Source: Saprospiraceae bacterium UBA6168
GTDB lineage: Bacteria; Bacteroidota; Bacteroidia; Chitinophagales; Saprospiraceae
Length of the DNA stretch: 64,000 nucleotides
Assembly: GCA_002435785.1 (NCBI GenBank)
Contig: DIUC01000057.1
Location: 18,109-82,108, forward strand
Direction of reading: 5' to 3'
The notes below the pieces were generated by a model. The model had not been told where the DNA came from, made no database searches, and saw only the letters and a program-made list of their open reading frames with translations. Of the stretch, positions 44,756 through 53,801 are shown one piece after another. Made by a program: the position numbers and the translations under genes. Within the stretch, counting starts at the first letter, position 1. Every line of letters starts with the position of its first letter.

Positions 44756-45805
44756 CTATTTTATCTCCCACGTGCTCCCCCCCGCCAACAATTTATCTAA
44801 ATCCCCTTCGCCCAAGCTGCTAATCGTAGCATTTAACTGCTGATGCACCTGCTCCTCGTAGCATGGCCTGTCGGTCTGGTAAAACACGCCAAATGGCCGT
44901 GGCAAAGCATTCGCACCCTCCGTAGGACTATCAAAGAAGCGGGCCAAGATGTTGGCCTTCAGTTGGTCGGTATCGTCGTGCACCCAAAGGTCGTCCTTTG
45001 TCAAGCCTCCCGCAGCGAGGTCAACGACCCGTGGGGTAAACCCATCGAGGTAGATTCCCTTCTCCCGTTCTTTGCCGAACACCAGTGGTTGACCGGATTC
45101 CAGCAGCAGCGTCGTGTCGGGCTTGGAGTCCTTCTCAGTGAATACCTCAAAAGCGCCGTCGTTGAAGATGTTGCAATTCTGGTAAATTTCGAGGAAAGAA
45201 GTACCCCGGTGCGCATCGGCCCGAACGAGCATGTCCTTTAGGTGCTTGGGGTCTCGGTCCATTGAGCGAGCGACGAAGGTGGCATCGGAGCCAAGTGCCA
45301 GTGCGATGGGGTTCACGGGGTGGTCAATCGAGCCGTAAGGCGTGGAAGGCGTTTTTTTGTGCTCCTCCGAGGTGGGGGAATACTGCCCTTTCGTGAGGCC
45401 ATAAATTTGGTTGTTGAACAACAACAGGTTCAAGTCAAAATTGCGCCGCAGCAGGTGCATGAAATGATTGCCACCAATGGACAAAGCATCACCATCCCCC
45501 GTGATGACCCACACGCTGAGGTTCGGGTTGGCAATTTTCAAACCAGAAGCAAATGCCGGAGCACGCCCGTGGATACTGTGAAGCCCATAGGTTTCCATGT
45601 AATACGGGAAGCGGGACGAGCAGCCAATGCCAGAGACGAACACCGTTTCATGCGGTTGTTTGCCGAGGTCGGCCATTACCGTTTGCACCTGTTTCAATAT
45701 GGAATAATCACCGCAGCCAGGGCACCAGCGTACGTCTTGGTCGGTGGCAAAGTCTTTGGCTTTTAGGGTGTAAGGCACTCCGTTAGGATTGGAATCTATG
45801 GCCAT
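44756..45805 (-). CDS. korB: 2-oxoacid:ferredoxin oxidoreductase, beta subunit
   Basis: TPP-binding subunit of a CoA-dependent 2-oxoacid (probably 2-oxoglutarate) ferredoxin oxidoreductase, which makes acyl-CoA and reduced ferredoxin. 349 residues. The [4Fe-4S]/TPP region shows VRWCPGCGDYSIL (near 26) and FVSGIGCSSRFPYY (near 55). The TPP-Mg motif is GDGDALSIGGNHFMH (near 103) ending in LLFNNQIYGLTKGQYSPT. The ATG at 45805 (MAIDSNPNG) is chosen; an upstream in-frame start reads through the repeat. It is downstream of korA, separated by an inverted-repeat cassette. The choice of 2-oxoglutarate over pyruvate is based on overall resemblance. Confidence 0.92.
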   Translation of the reverse strand: MAIDSNPNGVPYTLKAKDFATDQDVRWCPGCGDYSILKQVQTVMADLGKQPHETVFVSGIGCSSRFPYYMETYGLHSIHGRAPAFASGLKIANPNLSVWVITGDGDALSIGGNHFMHLLRRNFDLNLLLFNNQIYGLTKGQYSPTSEEHKKTPSTPYGSIDHPVNPIALALGSDATFVARSMDRDPKHLKDMLVRADAHRGTSFLEIYQNCNIFNDGAFEVFTEKDSKPDTTLLLESGQPLVFGKEREKGIYLDGFTPRVVDLAAGGLTKDDLWVHDDTDQLKANILARFFDSPTEGANALPRPFGVFYQTDRPCYEEQVHQQLNATISSLGEGDLDKLLAGGSTWEIK

Positions 45806-45824
45806 TTTTTGATGGTTTATGAGG

Positions 45825-45898
45825 GTTGATGAAGGTTGATAATGGTTGATAGCCGTCATGTCATCAACCATTATCAACCATTATCAACCTTTATCAAC
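45825..45898 (-). repeat. inverted-repeat cassette, korA-korB junction (GTTGATA family)
   Basis: 27-base arms 45825-45851 and 45872-45898 match with one mismatch. Read along the minus-strand transcript, the GTTGATA arm comes first and contains the korA stop (45884-45886); the TATCAACC arm then leads to the korB ATG. Polarity therefore follows transcription as in the plus-strand copies. Confidence 0.93.
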
Positions 45899-47734
45899 TA
45901 AATTTAAAGCAAAATCAAACAACTCCTCGTGCGCAATGGGCGTACCCTGTATCTTGTTAAACGGCACGGCTGGTAGCAGGTACTTATCTCGAATGACCTT
46001 CACCAATTGCCCGTTGTTGATTTCCGGTATCACCACCTTGTCAAAGCGCCTCATCAATTCCTCAAGGTTGCGGGGGAATGGGCGCAAGTAACGCAGGTGC
46101 GCATGGCCGACCGAGTAACCTAACTGCGTCAAGCTGTTGGTCACCGACTCACACACGCCAAAAGTGGAACCCCAGCCGAGTAGCAACAGGCTGCCACTCT
46201 CGTGGCCCGACTCGATTTTTTGCTCCGGGATATAATCAGCAATCATTTCCACCTTCCGCTCGCGGGTCTTCACCATGTGCTCGTGGTTGGCGGGGTCGTA
46301 GCTGATATTGCCCGTCACGTCCTCCTTTTCGATACCGCCCACCCGGTGCACCAGACCGGGCGTGCCGGGAATCGCCCACGCACGGGCCAGTTTTTCGTCA
46401 CGCTGGTAGGGCATAAAATGGCTGCCATCATCTTGTTGCTTCGCAAAACTGACTTTCATTTCCGGTATGTCGGATGCTTTCGGGTAGCGCCAAGGCTCTG
46501 CGCCGTTGGCGATGTACCCGTCACTAAGCAGGATAACTGGGGTCATGTGTTGCACGGCTATCCGGCAGGCTTCCATCGCCGCCTCGAAGCAGTCCGAAGG
46601 CTTGCTGCACGACACGACGGGTAAGGGGCATTCCCCGTTGCGTCCGTAAAGCGCCTGCATCAGGTCGCTTTGCTCCGTTTTGGTGGGCAAACCAGTGGAC
46701 GGGCCGCCCCGCTGCACGTCAATCACCACCAGCGGAAGTTCGAGCATGACCGCCAAGCCAATGGCCTCCCCCTTGAGCGCAAGCCCAGGGCCAGAGGTGC
46801 CCGTGATGCCGAGGCTACCTCCATAGCTCGCCCCAATGGCCGAAGCAACGGCGGCTATTTCATCCTCCGCTTGGAAGGTGCGCACGCCGTAATTCTTGTA
46901 TTTTGACAGGGAATGGAGAATACTGGACGCTGGCGTAATGGGGTATGAGCCGTAAAACAAGGGAAGCCCCAGTTTTTTGGTCGCCGTGATGAGGCCAAGG
47001 ACAATGGCATCATTGCCCATGATGCTGCGGTACTTGCCGGGGGCGAGTTGGGCGGGCTTCACGGTGTAGCGGTCGTTGAACTCTTCCATCGTATCGCCGA
47101 GGTGGTAACCGGCCATCAGCGCCTTGTGGTTGGCGTCGAGGATTTCCGGTTTGTTCTTGAACTTTGAGGTCAAGAATTTCATCGTCGTGTCCATCGAGCG
47201 GTTGTAGCGCCAAAGCAGGAAGCCCAGCACGTACATGTTCTTGCAGCGGTCCTTCTCCTTGGTGCCGAGCGTGGATTCGCTGATGGCCTCACGGGTCATC
47301 TTCGTCACCGGGATTTTGATGACCTCGAACCCCTCCAAGGTATTGTCATCCAAGGGGTTTTGTGACTCATCGTACTTGGCGAGGCGCAGGTTTTTCGAGT
47401 CAAAGCCATCCTCGTTGATGATGACAGTGCCGCCTTTGCGTACCAGCTTGATGTTTACTTTTAGGGCAGCGGCGTTCATGGCCACCAGCACGTCGAAGCG
47501 GTCGCCTGGGGTGTAGATACGCTGGCTGCCAAAGTGGAGTTGGAACCCCGAAACGCCTGCGATGGTGCCGACTGGGGCACGTATCTCTGCGGGAAAGTCG
47601 GGGAAAGTGGCAAGGTCGCTGCCGGAAATGGCGGTATCGTCGGTAAAAAGGCCGCCGGTGAGCTGCATCCCATCGCCGGAGTCGCCAGCGAACTTGATGA
47701 TGACGGCCTGTTTTTCTTGTATTGGAGTGGTCAT
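45884..47734 (-). CDS. korA: 2-oxoacid:ferredoxin oxidoreductase, alpha subunit (gamma-alpha fusion)
   Basis: 616 residues with the gamma domain fused at the N terminus (FAGDSGDGMQLTGGLF, about 15-30; DVLVAMNAAALKVN near 82) and the alpha pyrimidine-binding part following (YPITPASSILHSLSKY near 267, EDEIAAVASAIGASYGG near 291, TSGPGLALKGEAIGLAV). With KorB it forms the full enzyme. The final residues (VDKG) and the stop are encoded in the inverted-repeat arm that begins the intergenic cassette. The ATG at 47734 is the family start. The TCA cycle of many Bacteroidota uses this enzyme in place of or beside 2-oxoglutarate dehydrogenase. The lpdA at 61 kb could serve a dehydrogenase complex instead. 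Confidence 0.92.
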   Translation of the reverse strand: MTTPIQEKQAVIIKFAGDSGDGMQLTGGLFTDDTAISGSDLATFPDFPAEIRAPVGTIAGVSGFQLHFGSQRIYTPGDRFDVLVAMNAAALKVNIKLVRKGGTVIINEDGFDSKNLRLAKYDESQNPLDDNTLEGFEVIKIPVTKMTREAISESTLGTKEKDRCKNMYVLGFLLWRYNRSMDTTMKFLTSKFKNKPEILDANHKALMAGYHLGDTMEEFNDRYTVKPAQLAPGKYRSIMGNDAIVLGLITATKKLGLPLFYGSYPITPASSILHSLSKYKNYGVRTFQAEDEIAAVASAIGASYGGSLGITGTSGPGLALKGEAIGLAVMLELPLVVIDVQRGGPSTGLPTKTEQSDLMQALYGRNGECPLPVVSCSKPSDCFEAAMEACRIAVQHMTPVILLSDGYIANGAEPWRYPKASDIPEMKVSFAKQQDDGSHFMPYQRDEKLARAWAIPGTPGLVHRVGGIEKEDVTGNISYDPANHEHMVKTRERKVEMIADYIPEQKIESGHESGSLLLLGWGSTFGVCESVTNSLTQLGYSVGHAHLRYLRPFPRNLEELMRRFDKVVIPEINNGQLVKVIRDKYLLPAVPFNKIQGTPIAHEELFDFALNLVDKG

Positions 47735-47854
47735 AAATACCTATCGTTTTACGCTGCGAGAAGCCCAATATTTGCCTTTGGGCAATCGGGGCGGAAAATT
47801 ACGGAAGGGCAAGGGAAAACGTGCGAGATTTTGGTCATTGGTAAAAATAAAAAA

Positions 47855-47879
47855 ACCTGTCAGGGTTGTCCTGACAGGT
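47855..47879 (-). terminator. terminator for the small membrane protein gene
   Basis: ACCTGTCAGG (47855-47864) pairs perfectly with 47870-47879 around a 5-base loop. On the minus strand it is followed by seven T. It lies 103 bases beyond the end of the 75-residue gene. Confidence 0.85.
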
Positions 47880-47981
47880 CTCGCAATTGAAAATTTGTTA
47901 CCAAGTGTTTTTGGCCCCACCGCAAGTAAGGGGGCCATGCAATATGTAATCCTATATCTTTATGAATGGGAATCAGTTGGG

Positions 47982-48209
47982 TTACCCAGCGGCATAAGCG
48001 TCCAGGTCGAGGAGGCCGGCTACCCACTCCGATTGCTCTTTTAGGAGAAACAAAACAATGGCGAAAGCAATCATCATGGTTGCCCGGAAGATACGACGCT
48101 GGTGTCGGACAGCATCTGCCTTTTCGTTCGTTAGCCATTCTACAAATTCAGGGGAAACATCGGACGGATGGAAGGAATCAATCTTGGCGATAGTGTTTGC
48201 TTGTTGCAT
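47982..48209 (-). CDS. small single-pass membrane protein, unknown
   Basis: 75 residues, no family recognised. The N-terminal ~45 residues are polar and helical (MQQANTIAKIDSFHPSDVSP, then EFVEWLTNEKADAVRHQRR), followed by one transmembrane segment (IFRATMMIAFAIVLFLL, about 44-60) and a short acidic C terminus. The ATG at 48209 is chosen; the upstream frame continues through AT-rich DNA. A good rho-independent terminator in the right direction supports that the gene is transcribed. It lies upstream of korA on the same strand but is separated from it by the terminator. Confidence 0.55.
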   Translation of the reverse strand: MQQANTIAKIDSFHPSDVSPEFVEWLTNEKADAVRHQRRIFRATMMIAFAIVLFLLKEQSEWVAGLLDLDAYAAG

Positions 48210-48356
48210 TGTTAGTGTTTTTGTTTTTTTCTTACAAAAACAAAATACAGAAAACCGTGCCAAAAACCGATTCATCTCCAACAAACTTTGATTCATCCCA
48301 AAAATATTTACGAAAATGCCAAATTTCCACGATTTCCGAAAGCAACCAAATCAACC

Positions 48357-48364
48357 TACCTTTG
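48357..48364 (+). promoter_or_regulatory. -7 box directly before the ATPase remnant
   Basis: TACCTTTG, a perfect TAnnTTTG box, is only 5 bases before the ATG at 48370, so transcription would start at or next to the start codon (a leaderless mRNA). Confidence 0.45.
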
Positions 48365-48369
48365 CCGAC

Positions 48370-48568
48370 ATGAAAATCAAGCGCCTTTATATCAACAACT
48401 ACAAGTCGCTCGTCAATTTTGAATTGGTGGAGCCGAATTCGTTCTCGGTCTTCGTCGGGCCTCGCCTCCGGCTTCTCCCTCGAAGCCGCCGCCGCCCACC
48501 CCAACTGCCCAAGCGCCAAATATTTCTTGGATAAACTCACTGCCTTGTCATTGCCGAGGACCACTTAA
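48370..48568 (+). pseudogene. remnant of an AAA-type ATPase gene with internal deletion
   Basis: The first 31 codons (MKIKRLYINNYKSLVNFELV..., ending FSVFVGP) are the N terminus of a RecF/OLD-like AAA ATPase, cut off just where the Walker A loop should start. After a frame change, the next 36 codons read ASGFSLEAAAAHPNCPSAKY and end LPRTT-stop, which looks like the C terminus of a protein, probably the same one. So the middle of the gene appears deleted, leaving about 200 bases and an intact -7 box. The product, if any, would lack the ATPase core. This could be an old defence- or repair-type ATPase. Confidence 0.65.
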
Positions 48569-48598
48569 CCATTTAACAATCAAACAATTACAACAATC

Positions 48599-50284
48599 GT
48601 GAATACCCAACTCATCGAATGCGTCCCCAACTTCTCCGAAGGCTGTGACATGGCCATCATCAAGCTCATCACCGACGAAATCGAAAGCGTGGAGGGCGTC
48701 AAGCTCCTCGACGTTGACCCCGGAAAGGCCACCAACCGCACGGTCGTCACTTTCGTGGGAGCTCCGGAAGCCGTGGTGCAGGCCGCCTATTTGGCCATCA
48801 AAAAAGCGGCAGAAGTCATAGACATGAGCAAGCACAAGGGCGAACACCCCCGCATGGGCGCCACCGACGTTTGCCCGCTCATCCCCATCGCCAACATCAC
48901 GATGGAGGAAACCGCTCAATGGGCGCACAAGCTGGCCAAAAAAGCAGGCAGCGACCTTGAAATACCATTATATATGTACGAAGCTGCCGCAACCTCGCCG
49001 GAGCGTCGGAACCTCGCCACCATCCGGGCGGGCGAGTACGAGGCATTGCCGGAGAAGCTGAAAAAACCGGAGTGGAAGCCCGACTACGGCCCCGCCACCT
49101 TCAATGCAAGGGCTGGCGCAACGGTCATCGGCGCACGGGACTTCCTCGTGGCCTACAACGTGAACCTGAACACTACCTCCGAGCGCCGGGCCAACTCCGT
49201 GGCCTTCGACGTGCGGGAGCAAGGGCGGGTGCTTCGTAAAGGCGACCCAATAGAAGGGGAAATCGTGAAAGATGAAAATGGTGAACCCATCAGAGAACCT
49301 GGCGCATGCAAGGCCGTGAAGGGCATCGGCTGGTACATCCCGGAGTACGGCGTGGCGCAGGTGAGCATGAACCTGACGAACATCGAGTTGACGCCGCTAC
49401 ACGTGGCTTTCGAGGAGTGTTGCAAGAGCGCCGACCGCCGTGGGATGCGGGTCACTGGCTCCGAACTTGTGGGCCTCGTACCGCTGAAGGTGATGACCGG
49501 AGCGGGCCGCTATTTTTTGCAAAAACAAAAATGGAGCGCAGGTGTGTCAGAGGAGGAACTCATCCACATTGCTGTGAAATCGCTGGGGCTGGACGAACTA
49601 GCGCCGTTTGACCCCAAGAAAAAAATCATCGAATACCAATTGGCGGACGAAAAATCGGCCCCGCTCGTACACATGAGCCTGCGGGCCTTCGCCAACGAAA
49701 CGGCCAAGGACTCGCCTGCTCCCGGCGGTGGCTCTATCTCTGCCTACGTGGGGGCGCTCGGAGCTTCGCTCGGCACGATGGTGGCCAACCTGAGCGCTGG
49801 CAAGCGCGGCTGGGACGAGCGGTTGGAGGAGTTCTCAGCATGGGCGGAAAAGGGCCAGGCCATCAAGGACAATTTGCTGAAACTGGTGGACGAGGACACT
49901 GCCGCCTTCAACCAAATCATGGCGGCCTTCCGCTTGCCGAAGGATACTGCTGAGGAGAAAGCTGCCCGCAAGTCCGCCATTCAAGCGGCCACAAGGTACG
50001 CCACCGAAACGCCACTGCGCACGATGCAAGCGGCTTTTGAGGTGTTTGAACTGGCGGAAGCGATGGTTCGGGATGGCAATCCAAACTCGGTGAGCGATGC
50101 AGGGGTGGGCGCACTCTGTGCCCGTGCCGCCGTGATGGGTGCTTGGATGAACGTGAAAATCAACGCTGGCAGCCTCGCCGACAAGGAATTGGCCGCCGAT
50201 TTTGTGAAACAGGCGGAAGCCATTGCGCAGCAAGCGGAGGCGTGGGAGCGGAAGATTGTGGAACTGGTGGAAGGGAAGATGTGA
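48599..50284 (+). CDS. ftcD: bifunctional glutamate formimidoyltransferase / formimidoyltetrahydrofolate cyclodeaminase
   Basis: Two-step enzyme of histidine degradation: it moves the formimino group of N-formimino-L-glutamate to tetrahydrofolate, then releases ammonia to give 5,10-methenyl-THF. 561 residues, like the animal enzyme. The transferase part (about 1-325) begins LIECVPNFSEG and contains HPRMGATDVCPLIPI (near 81-95). A linker is followed by the cyclodeaminase (about 355-555) with DSPAPGGGSISAYVGALGAS (near 370). The start is a GTG at 48599; no ATG is suitable, and the G-free leader (AACAATCAAACAATTACAAC) is like those of neighbouring genes. Followed by a Na+/Ca2+ exchanger gene. 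Confidence 0.95.
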   Translation: MNTQLIECVPNFSEGCDMAIIKLITDEIESVEGVKLLDVDPGKATNRTVVTFVGAPEAVVQAAYLAIKKAAEVIDMSKHKGEHPRMGATDVCPLIPIANITMEETAQWAHKLAKKAGSDLEIPLYMYEAAATSPERRNLATIRAGEYEALPEKLKKPEWKPDYGPATFNARAGATVIGARDFLVAYNVNLNTTSERRANSVAFDVREQGRVLRKGDPIEGEIVKDENGEPIREPGACKAVKGIGWYIPEYGVAQVSMNLTNIELTPLHVAFEECCKSADRRGMRVTGSELVGLVPLKVMTGAGRYFLQKQKWSAGVSEEELIHIAVKSLGLDELAPFDPKKKIIEYQLADEKSAPLVHMSLRAFANETAKDSPAPGGGSISAYVGALGASLGTMVANLSAGKRGWDERLEEFSAWAEKGQAIKDNLLKLVDEDTAAFNQIMAAFRLPKDTAEEKAARKSAIQAATRYATETPLRTMQAAFEVFELAEAMVRDGNPNSVSDAGVGALCARAAVMGAWMNVKINAGSLADKELAADFVKQAEAIAQQAEAWERKIVELVEGKM

Positions 50285-50315
50285 CCCAAAGAATGCTATT
50301 AAACGATTGAATACA

Positions 50316-51275
50316 ATGACCTACCTACTCCTCATACTCGGTTTTGCTCTCCTCATCAAAGGGGCTGAATGGCTGGTGAACGGCGCTGTATCGGTGGCCC
50401 GTCGGTTTGGCGTTTCGGATTTGGTCATCGGGTTGTCCATCGTGAGCATGGGCACCTCCATGCCGGAGCTAATCGTGAGCATCATTGCAAGCGCAAAGGG
50501 CAGTTCCGAACTGGCCATAGGCAACGTACTGGGAAGCAACATCGCCAATGTGCTGCTAATCCTGGGTGTCACGGCCATAATACGTACCTTGCCTGTGCAC
50601 CGCAACACCATCTTGTCGGAAGTGCCGTTCTCGTTGGCAGCGGCACTGTTGGTCGGCTTCTTGGCGAATGCAGCCCTATTTGGGGAGCAGGCAAATCAAT
50701 TGAGCATTAGCCGAGGAGACGGCATCATTATCCTCTTTTTCTTCCTATTGTTCATGGCTTATGTGATTACGGTGGCGAGGGAAGACAAAAAGAAACTGAA
50801 AATTGAAATAGCAGCCCGCACACCATTGTACAAGAGCCTTTTCCTCATCGGCATCGGTATGGCAAGCCTTTTCCTTGGAGGGAAATGGGTGGTGGATGGC
50901 GCAGTGGAACTCGCAGAAATGTTCGGCATGAGCGAAACCCTAATTGGCCTCACTGTCGTAGCGCTTGGCACCTCGCTTCCCGAATTGGTGACCTCCATCA
51001 TGGCCGCCCTGAAGAACAATACCGACATAGCCGTGGGCAATGCCGTCGGGTCCAATATCTTCAACTTATTGTGGATACTGGGTGTTAGTGCCATTATCAG
51101 GCCGCTGCCATTCGACGTGGCCTCCAACGTGGACATTTTCGTAGTCATTGCCGCCAGTTGCATGATTTTAGTAGCGCTAATCATCGGGAGGAGGATGGCC
51201 ATAAAGCGCCTACAAGGCATTGCATTTGTGGCAGCTTATGCAATTTATCTTTATTTTGTGGTGAAACGAGGGTAG
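50316..51275 (+). CDS. Na+/Ca2+ exchanger family (CaCA) antiporter
   Basis: Inner-membrane cation antiporter, 319 residues with about ten transmembrane helices arranged as two inverted halves. Both alpha-repeat signatures are present: SMGTSMPELIVSIIAS (near 45-60) and ALGTSLPELVTSIMAA (near 216-231), each with the ion-binding glutamate, followed by GNVLGSNIANVLLILG and GNAVGSNIFNLLWILG. It resembles E. coli YrbG. The ATG at 50316 is 32 bases after the ftcD stop; an earlier in-frame start overlaps ftcD and adds a charged non-family stretch. Probably in one transcript with ftcD by spacing alone. Confidence 0.93.
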   Translation: MTYLLLILGFALLIKGAEWLVNGAVSVARRFGVSDLVIGLSIVSMGTSMPELIVSIIASAKGSSELAIGNVLGSNIANVLLILGVTAIIRTLPVHRNTILSEVPFSLAAALLVGFLANAALFGEQANQLSISRGDGIIILFFFLLFMAYVITVAREDKKKLKIEIAARTPLYKSLFLIGIGMASLFLGGKWVVDGAVELAEMFGMSETLIGLTVVALGTSLPELVTSIMAALKNNTDIAVGNAVGSNIFNLLWILGVSAIIRPLPFDVASNVDIFVVIAASCMILVALIIGRRMAIKRLQGIAFVAAYAIYLYFVVKRG

Positions 51276-51337
51276 GGCGACCCTTTGATTTAATGGATTT
51301 TTCGGCCAACCTCTAATGTTGAACAAAAACTAATTAC

Positions 51338-52192
51338 ATGCGATACTTGATTTTCCTGATTTTTCTCCCTTTCCATTACGCTTGTACGCAACAAGGAACT
51401 GCACAACCTAACCAACAGCCAACAGCCCAATTGCCGGAGGCAACCCTGCCCATCAAAACGAGGGATACGGTGCAAACCAAGGCCGAAACCGAAACCACAC
51501 CGACACCGACAAAACCTGCACAGGAGTTTTCCATTGAGTACATCATGGGCAAGTTCGACCCGGCACAGCACCCCGACTTCGTGGTGGTGGACAAGAAATA
51601 CGCCGATGTGGAGGGATATTTTCTTCGGAAGGACACTTACGAAAGCTTCGCCAAAATGTGGGAGGCCGCCCAAGCCGACGGCATAAAGCTGACCATTATT
51701 TCGGCTACCCGCAACTTCAATCGGCAGCGTGCCATCTGGGAGGGCAAATGGACGGGCAGCCGCGTCATCGAAAACGGAGCCAATGCCGCAAAAAAATACC
51801 CCGACCCCAAGACCCGTGCCCTGAAAATCTTGGAATATAGTTCCATGCCCGGCTCCAGCCGCCACCATTGGGGCACGGATATTGACCTTAACGACCTCGA
51901 CAACTACACCTTTGAGCAAGGTCCTGGCAAGAAGGTGTACGAATGGATGGTGAGCCATGCCCACGAATACGGCTTTTGCCAGCCCTACTCCCCCAAGGAC
52001 GACGCCCGCCCCAACGGCTACAATGAGGAGAAATGGCACTGGTCGTACATGCCCGTTGCAAAAAAGCTCACCGACCTTGCCGCCCGCAGCATGACTGACG
52101 ACATGATTGGTGGATTCAAGGGGGCTGAAACAGCCGTGGAGATAAAAGTAGTGGAGAGATATGTCCTCGGCATCAACCAAAATTGCCTGTAA
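51338..52192 (+). CDS. M15-family peptidase (VanY-like D-alanyl-D-alanine carboxypeptidase), lipoprotein
   Basis: 284 residues. The signal MRYLIFLIFLPFHYAC suggests lipidation at Cys16 (the lipobox is weak), then a Pro/Thr/Gln-rich linker to about residue 65. The M15 zinc motifs are present: SSRHHWGTDID (near 171-181, SxHxxGxAxD-type with Thr) and EKWHWSY (near 231-237). These enzymes trim D-Ala from peptidoglycan stem peptides in the periplasm. The D,D-carboxypeptidase role is from family resemblance. The following 370 bases before the TPR gene are AT-rich. Confidence 0.88.
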   Translation: MRYLIFLIFLPFHYACTQQGTAQPNQQPTAQLPEATLPIKTRDTVQTKAETETTPTPTKPAQEFSIEYIMGKFDPAQHPDFVVVDKKYADVEGYFLRKDTYESFAKMWEAAQADGIKLTIISATRNFNRQRAIWEGKWTGSRVIENGANAAKKYPDPKTRALKILEYSSMPGSSRHHWGTDIDLNDLDNYTFEQGPGKKVYEWMVSHAHEYGFCQPYSPKDDARPNGYNEEKWHWSYMPVAKKLTDLAARSMTDDMIGGFKGAETAVEIKVVERYVLGINQNCL

Positions 52193-52562
52193 TCAAGCTG
52201 TCATTTTTTTAAACCCCGATTTGTTTCATCTTTTTCCACTTTTTTTTGAAATAAATTTGGTGGTTAAGATTTTTTTTCGACTTTTGTGGTTCTTGTGCAT
52301 TATTTCGAACTACACCTACATCGACTCCTCTCCCATAGGAGCTATTGCAAAAGATACTATTGAGAAGACAGTGACGTATGTTTATTGCTTACTGATACAA
52401 CTTGGCTGTACCTATTCTCGATTTTTTGCTTACCCGGTGAAAGCGTTACAGCAAGACACAATTAAGACTTATTAGAAAGGATTACTCAACCGGTGCTTGA
52501 GGGAACTACACAACAGTCGGGGAACAACTTTTTTTTTTAACAGCGAAAAAAACAGCAGTGAA
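52193..52562. other. 370-base AT-rich gap
   Basis: No supportable gene. There are long T runs near 52,205-52,280, and short frames here have no resemblance to proteins. A promoter for the TPR gene must be here, but no clean TAnnTTTG box is seen. Confidence 0.4.
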
Positions 52563-53591
52563 ATGAACGCCACGTACAAAACTATCCTTTCCGGTTGCCT
52601 AGAGTTTGGCAACGCAAGAAGTTATGAGCAAGTGCTCAAACTCTACCTCCACCGCACGGAGAACTACTACCGTAATGACATCCTCCTCAAAGCGGAAGAC
52701 GTTTTCCAAGAAGAATCGTTCATCCTTTCCATACCCCGTTTTATTACGGAGTGTTCGGAAAAAAGTTGGAAAAACATGCTCAACATGCTGGAATACATGT
52801 CGGAGTATGCCGTTGCCGGCGACTTGAAAGCATGGGTCATCCAAGATGGAAAGATTGTGGCACAGCGTGTCATCGAACCAGAAGGCGACAAAACCGCAAC
52901 CCAAGCTTTCATCCAAGGACGTGAACTGGTGAAAGAAAGAGGCATGGAAGAAGAAGCGATGAGCTCTCTAAACCGGGCCATCGAGAAATTCGAGCGCCAT
53001 GCCCTCGCCTACGAGCGCCGTGGCTACGTGAACTATCGGCTACGCAACTACGACGATGCCATGTACGATTTCACCAAGAGCATTGACATCAATCCGAACA
53101 TGCCCGATGCCTATTGGGGCCGGGCCAATACCAAGGTAAAAAAGAACGACATCGAAGGTGCATTGGCCGATCTGGAAATGGCCATCGCCAAGTCCATCCC
53201 GCACCAGACGGTTTATTGGAGTGCCCGCCGCCTAAAAGGGGAACTCCACCTGCAACTCAGCGACTTCCAAAAGGCCATATTTGAGCTGAAATTGGTCACC
53301 AACCGCCAGTTCACGCAGGATGACCCGAACTATGTTTGGCAGAAAAACGTGCTGTTCAACTATGGAAAGGCACTGTACGAGGTAGGTCAATATGGCGACG
53401 CCGTGAAGATTTACAACAACATGATAAACTTTGAGGCACAGCGTGAAGAAGCGCCATCAAAGGCAGAGCAGTTCCTGAACCGTGGCATGGCTCGCCAAAA
53501 AGCAGGCGAAAGCGGCTTTGTCAACGACATCAAAGAAGCTGCCGGACTTGGCTCAAAAAAAGCCGCCGCCATGCTGAAAGGAATCGCTTAA
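52563..53591 (+). CDS. TPR-repeat protein
   Basis: 342 residues without signal peptide. The N-terminal ~135 residues match no family I know (YKTILSGCLEFGNARSYEQV...). From about 140 on there are at least four tetratricopeptide-like helix pairs, e.g. EAMSSLNRAIEKFERHALAY, YRLRNYDDAMYDFTKSIDIN, KKNDIEGALADLEMAIAKSI and YEVGQYGDAVKIYNNMIN. It is therefore a protein-protein scaffold, partner unknown. The ATG at 52563 is preferred; an upstream in-frame start would add 22 residues. It has its own strong terminator, so it is not in one operon with the PorE-like gene that follows. Confidence 0.82.
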   Translation: MNATYKTILSGCLEFGNARSYEQVLKLYLHRTENYYRNDILLKAEDVFQEESFILSIPRFITECSEKSWKNMLNMLEYMSEYAVAGDLKAWVIQDGKIVAQRVIEPEGDKTATQAFIQGRELVKERGMEEEAMSSLNRAIEKFERHALAYERRGYVNYRLRNYDDAMYDFTKSIDINPNMPDAYWGRANTKVKKNDIEGALADLEMAIAKSIPHQTVYWSARRLKGELHLQLSDFQKAIFELKLVTNRQFTQDDPNYVWQKNVLFNYGKALYEVGQYGDAVKIYNNMINFEAQREEAPSKAEQFLNRGMARQKAGESGFVNDIKEAAGLGSKKAAAMLKGIA

Positions 53592-53609
53592 AAGACTTTG
53601 ACTATATAC

Positions 53610-53645
53610 AAAAAAGGTTGCCGCAAAAAACGGCAGCCTTTTTTT
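53610..53645 (+). terminator. terminator after the TPR gene
   Basis: AAAAAAGGTTGCCG (53610-53623) pairs with 53631-53645 (one G-U pair), with a 7-base loop and a seven-T run, 18 bases past the stop. Confidence 0.93.
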
Positions 53646-53801
53646 GTGCAGGTGCCGCTGCAATCTCCGCAGCTATTCGGGCGTTTGGGTAATCGGCCAA
53701 TGCCATTGAATTTCGCTTGGGAAACACCTTTGACAATCAATGACTTTCACCGTTCAATACCCATTTCCCACCTTCGCCATTTCAAAATACTGCCATCTAC
53801 A

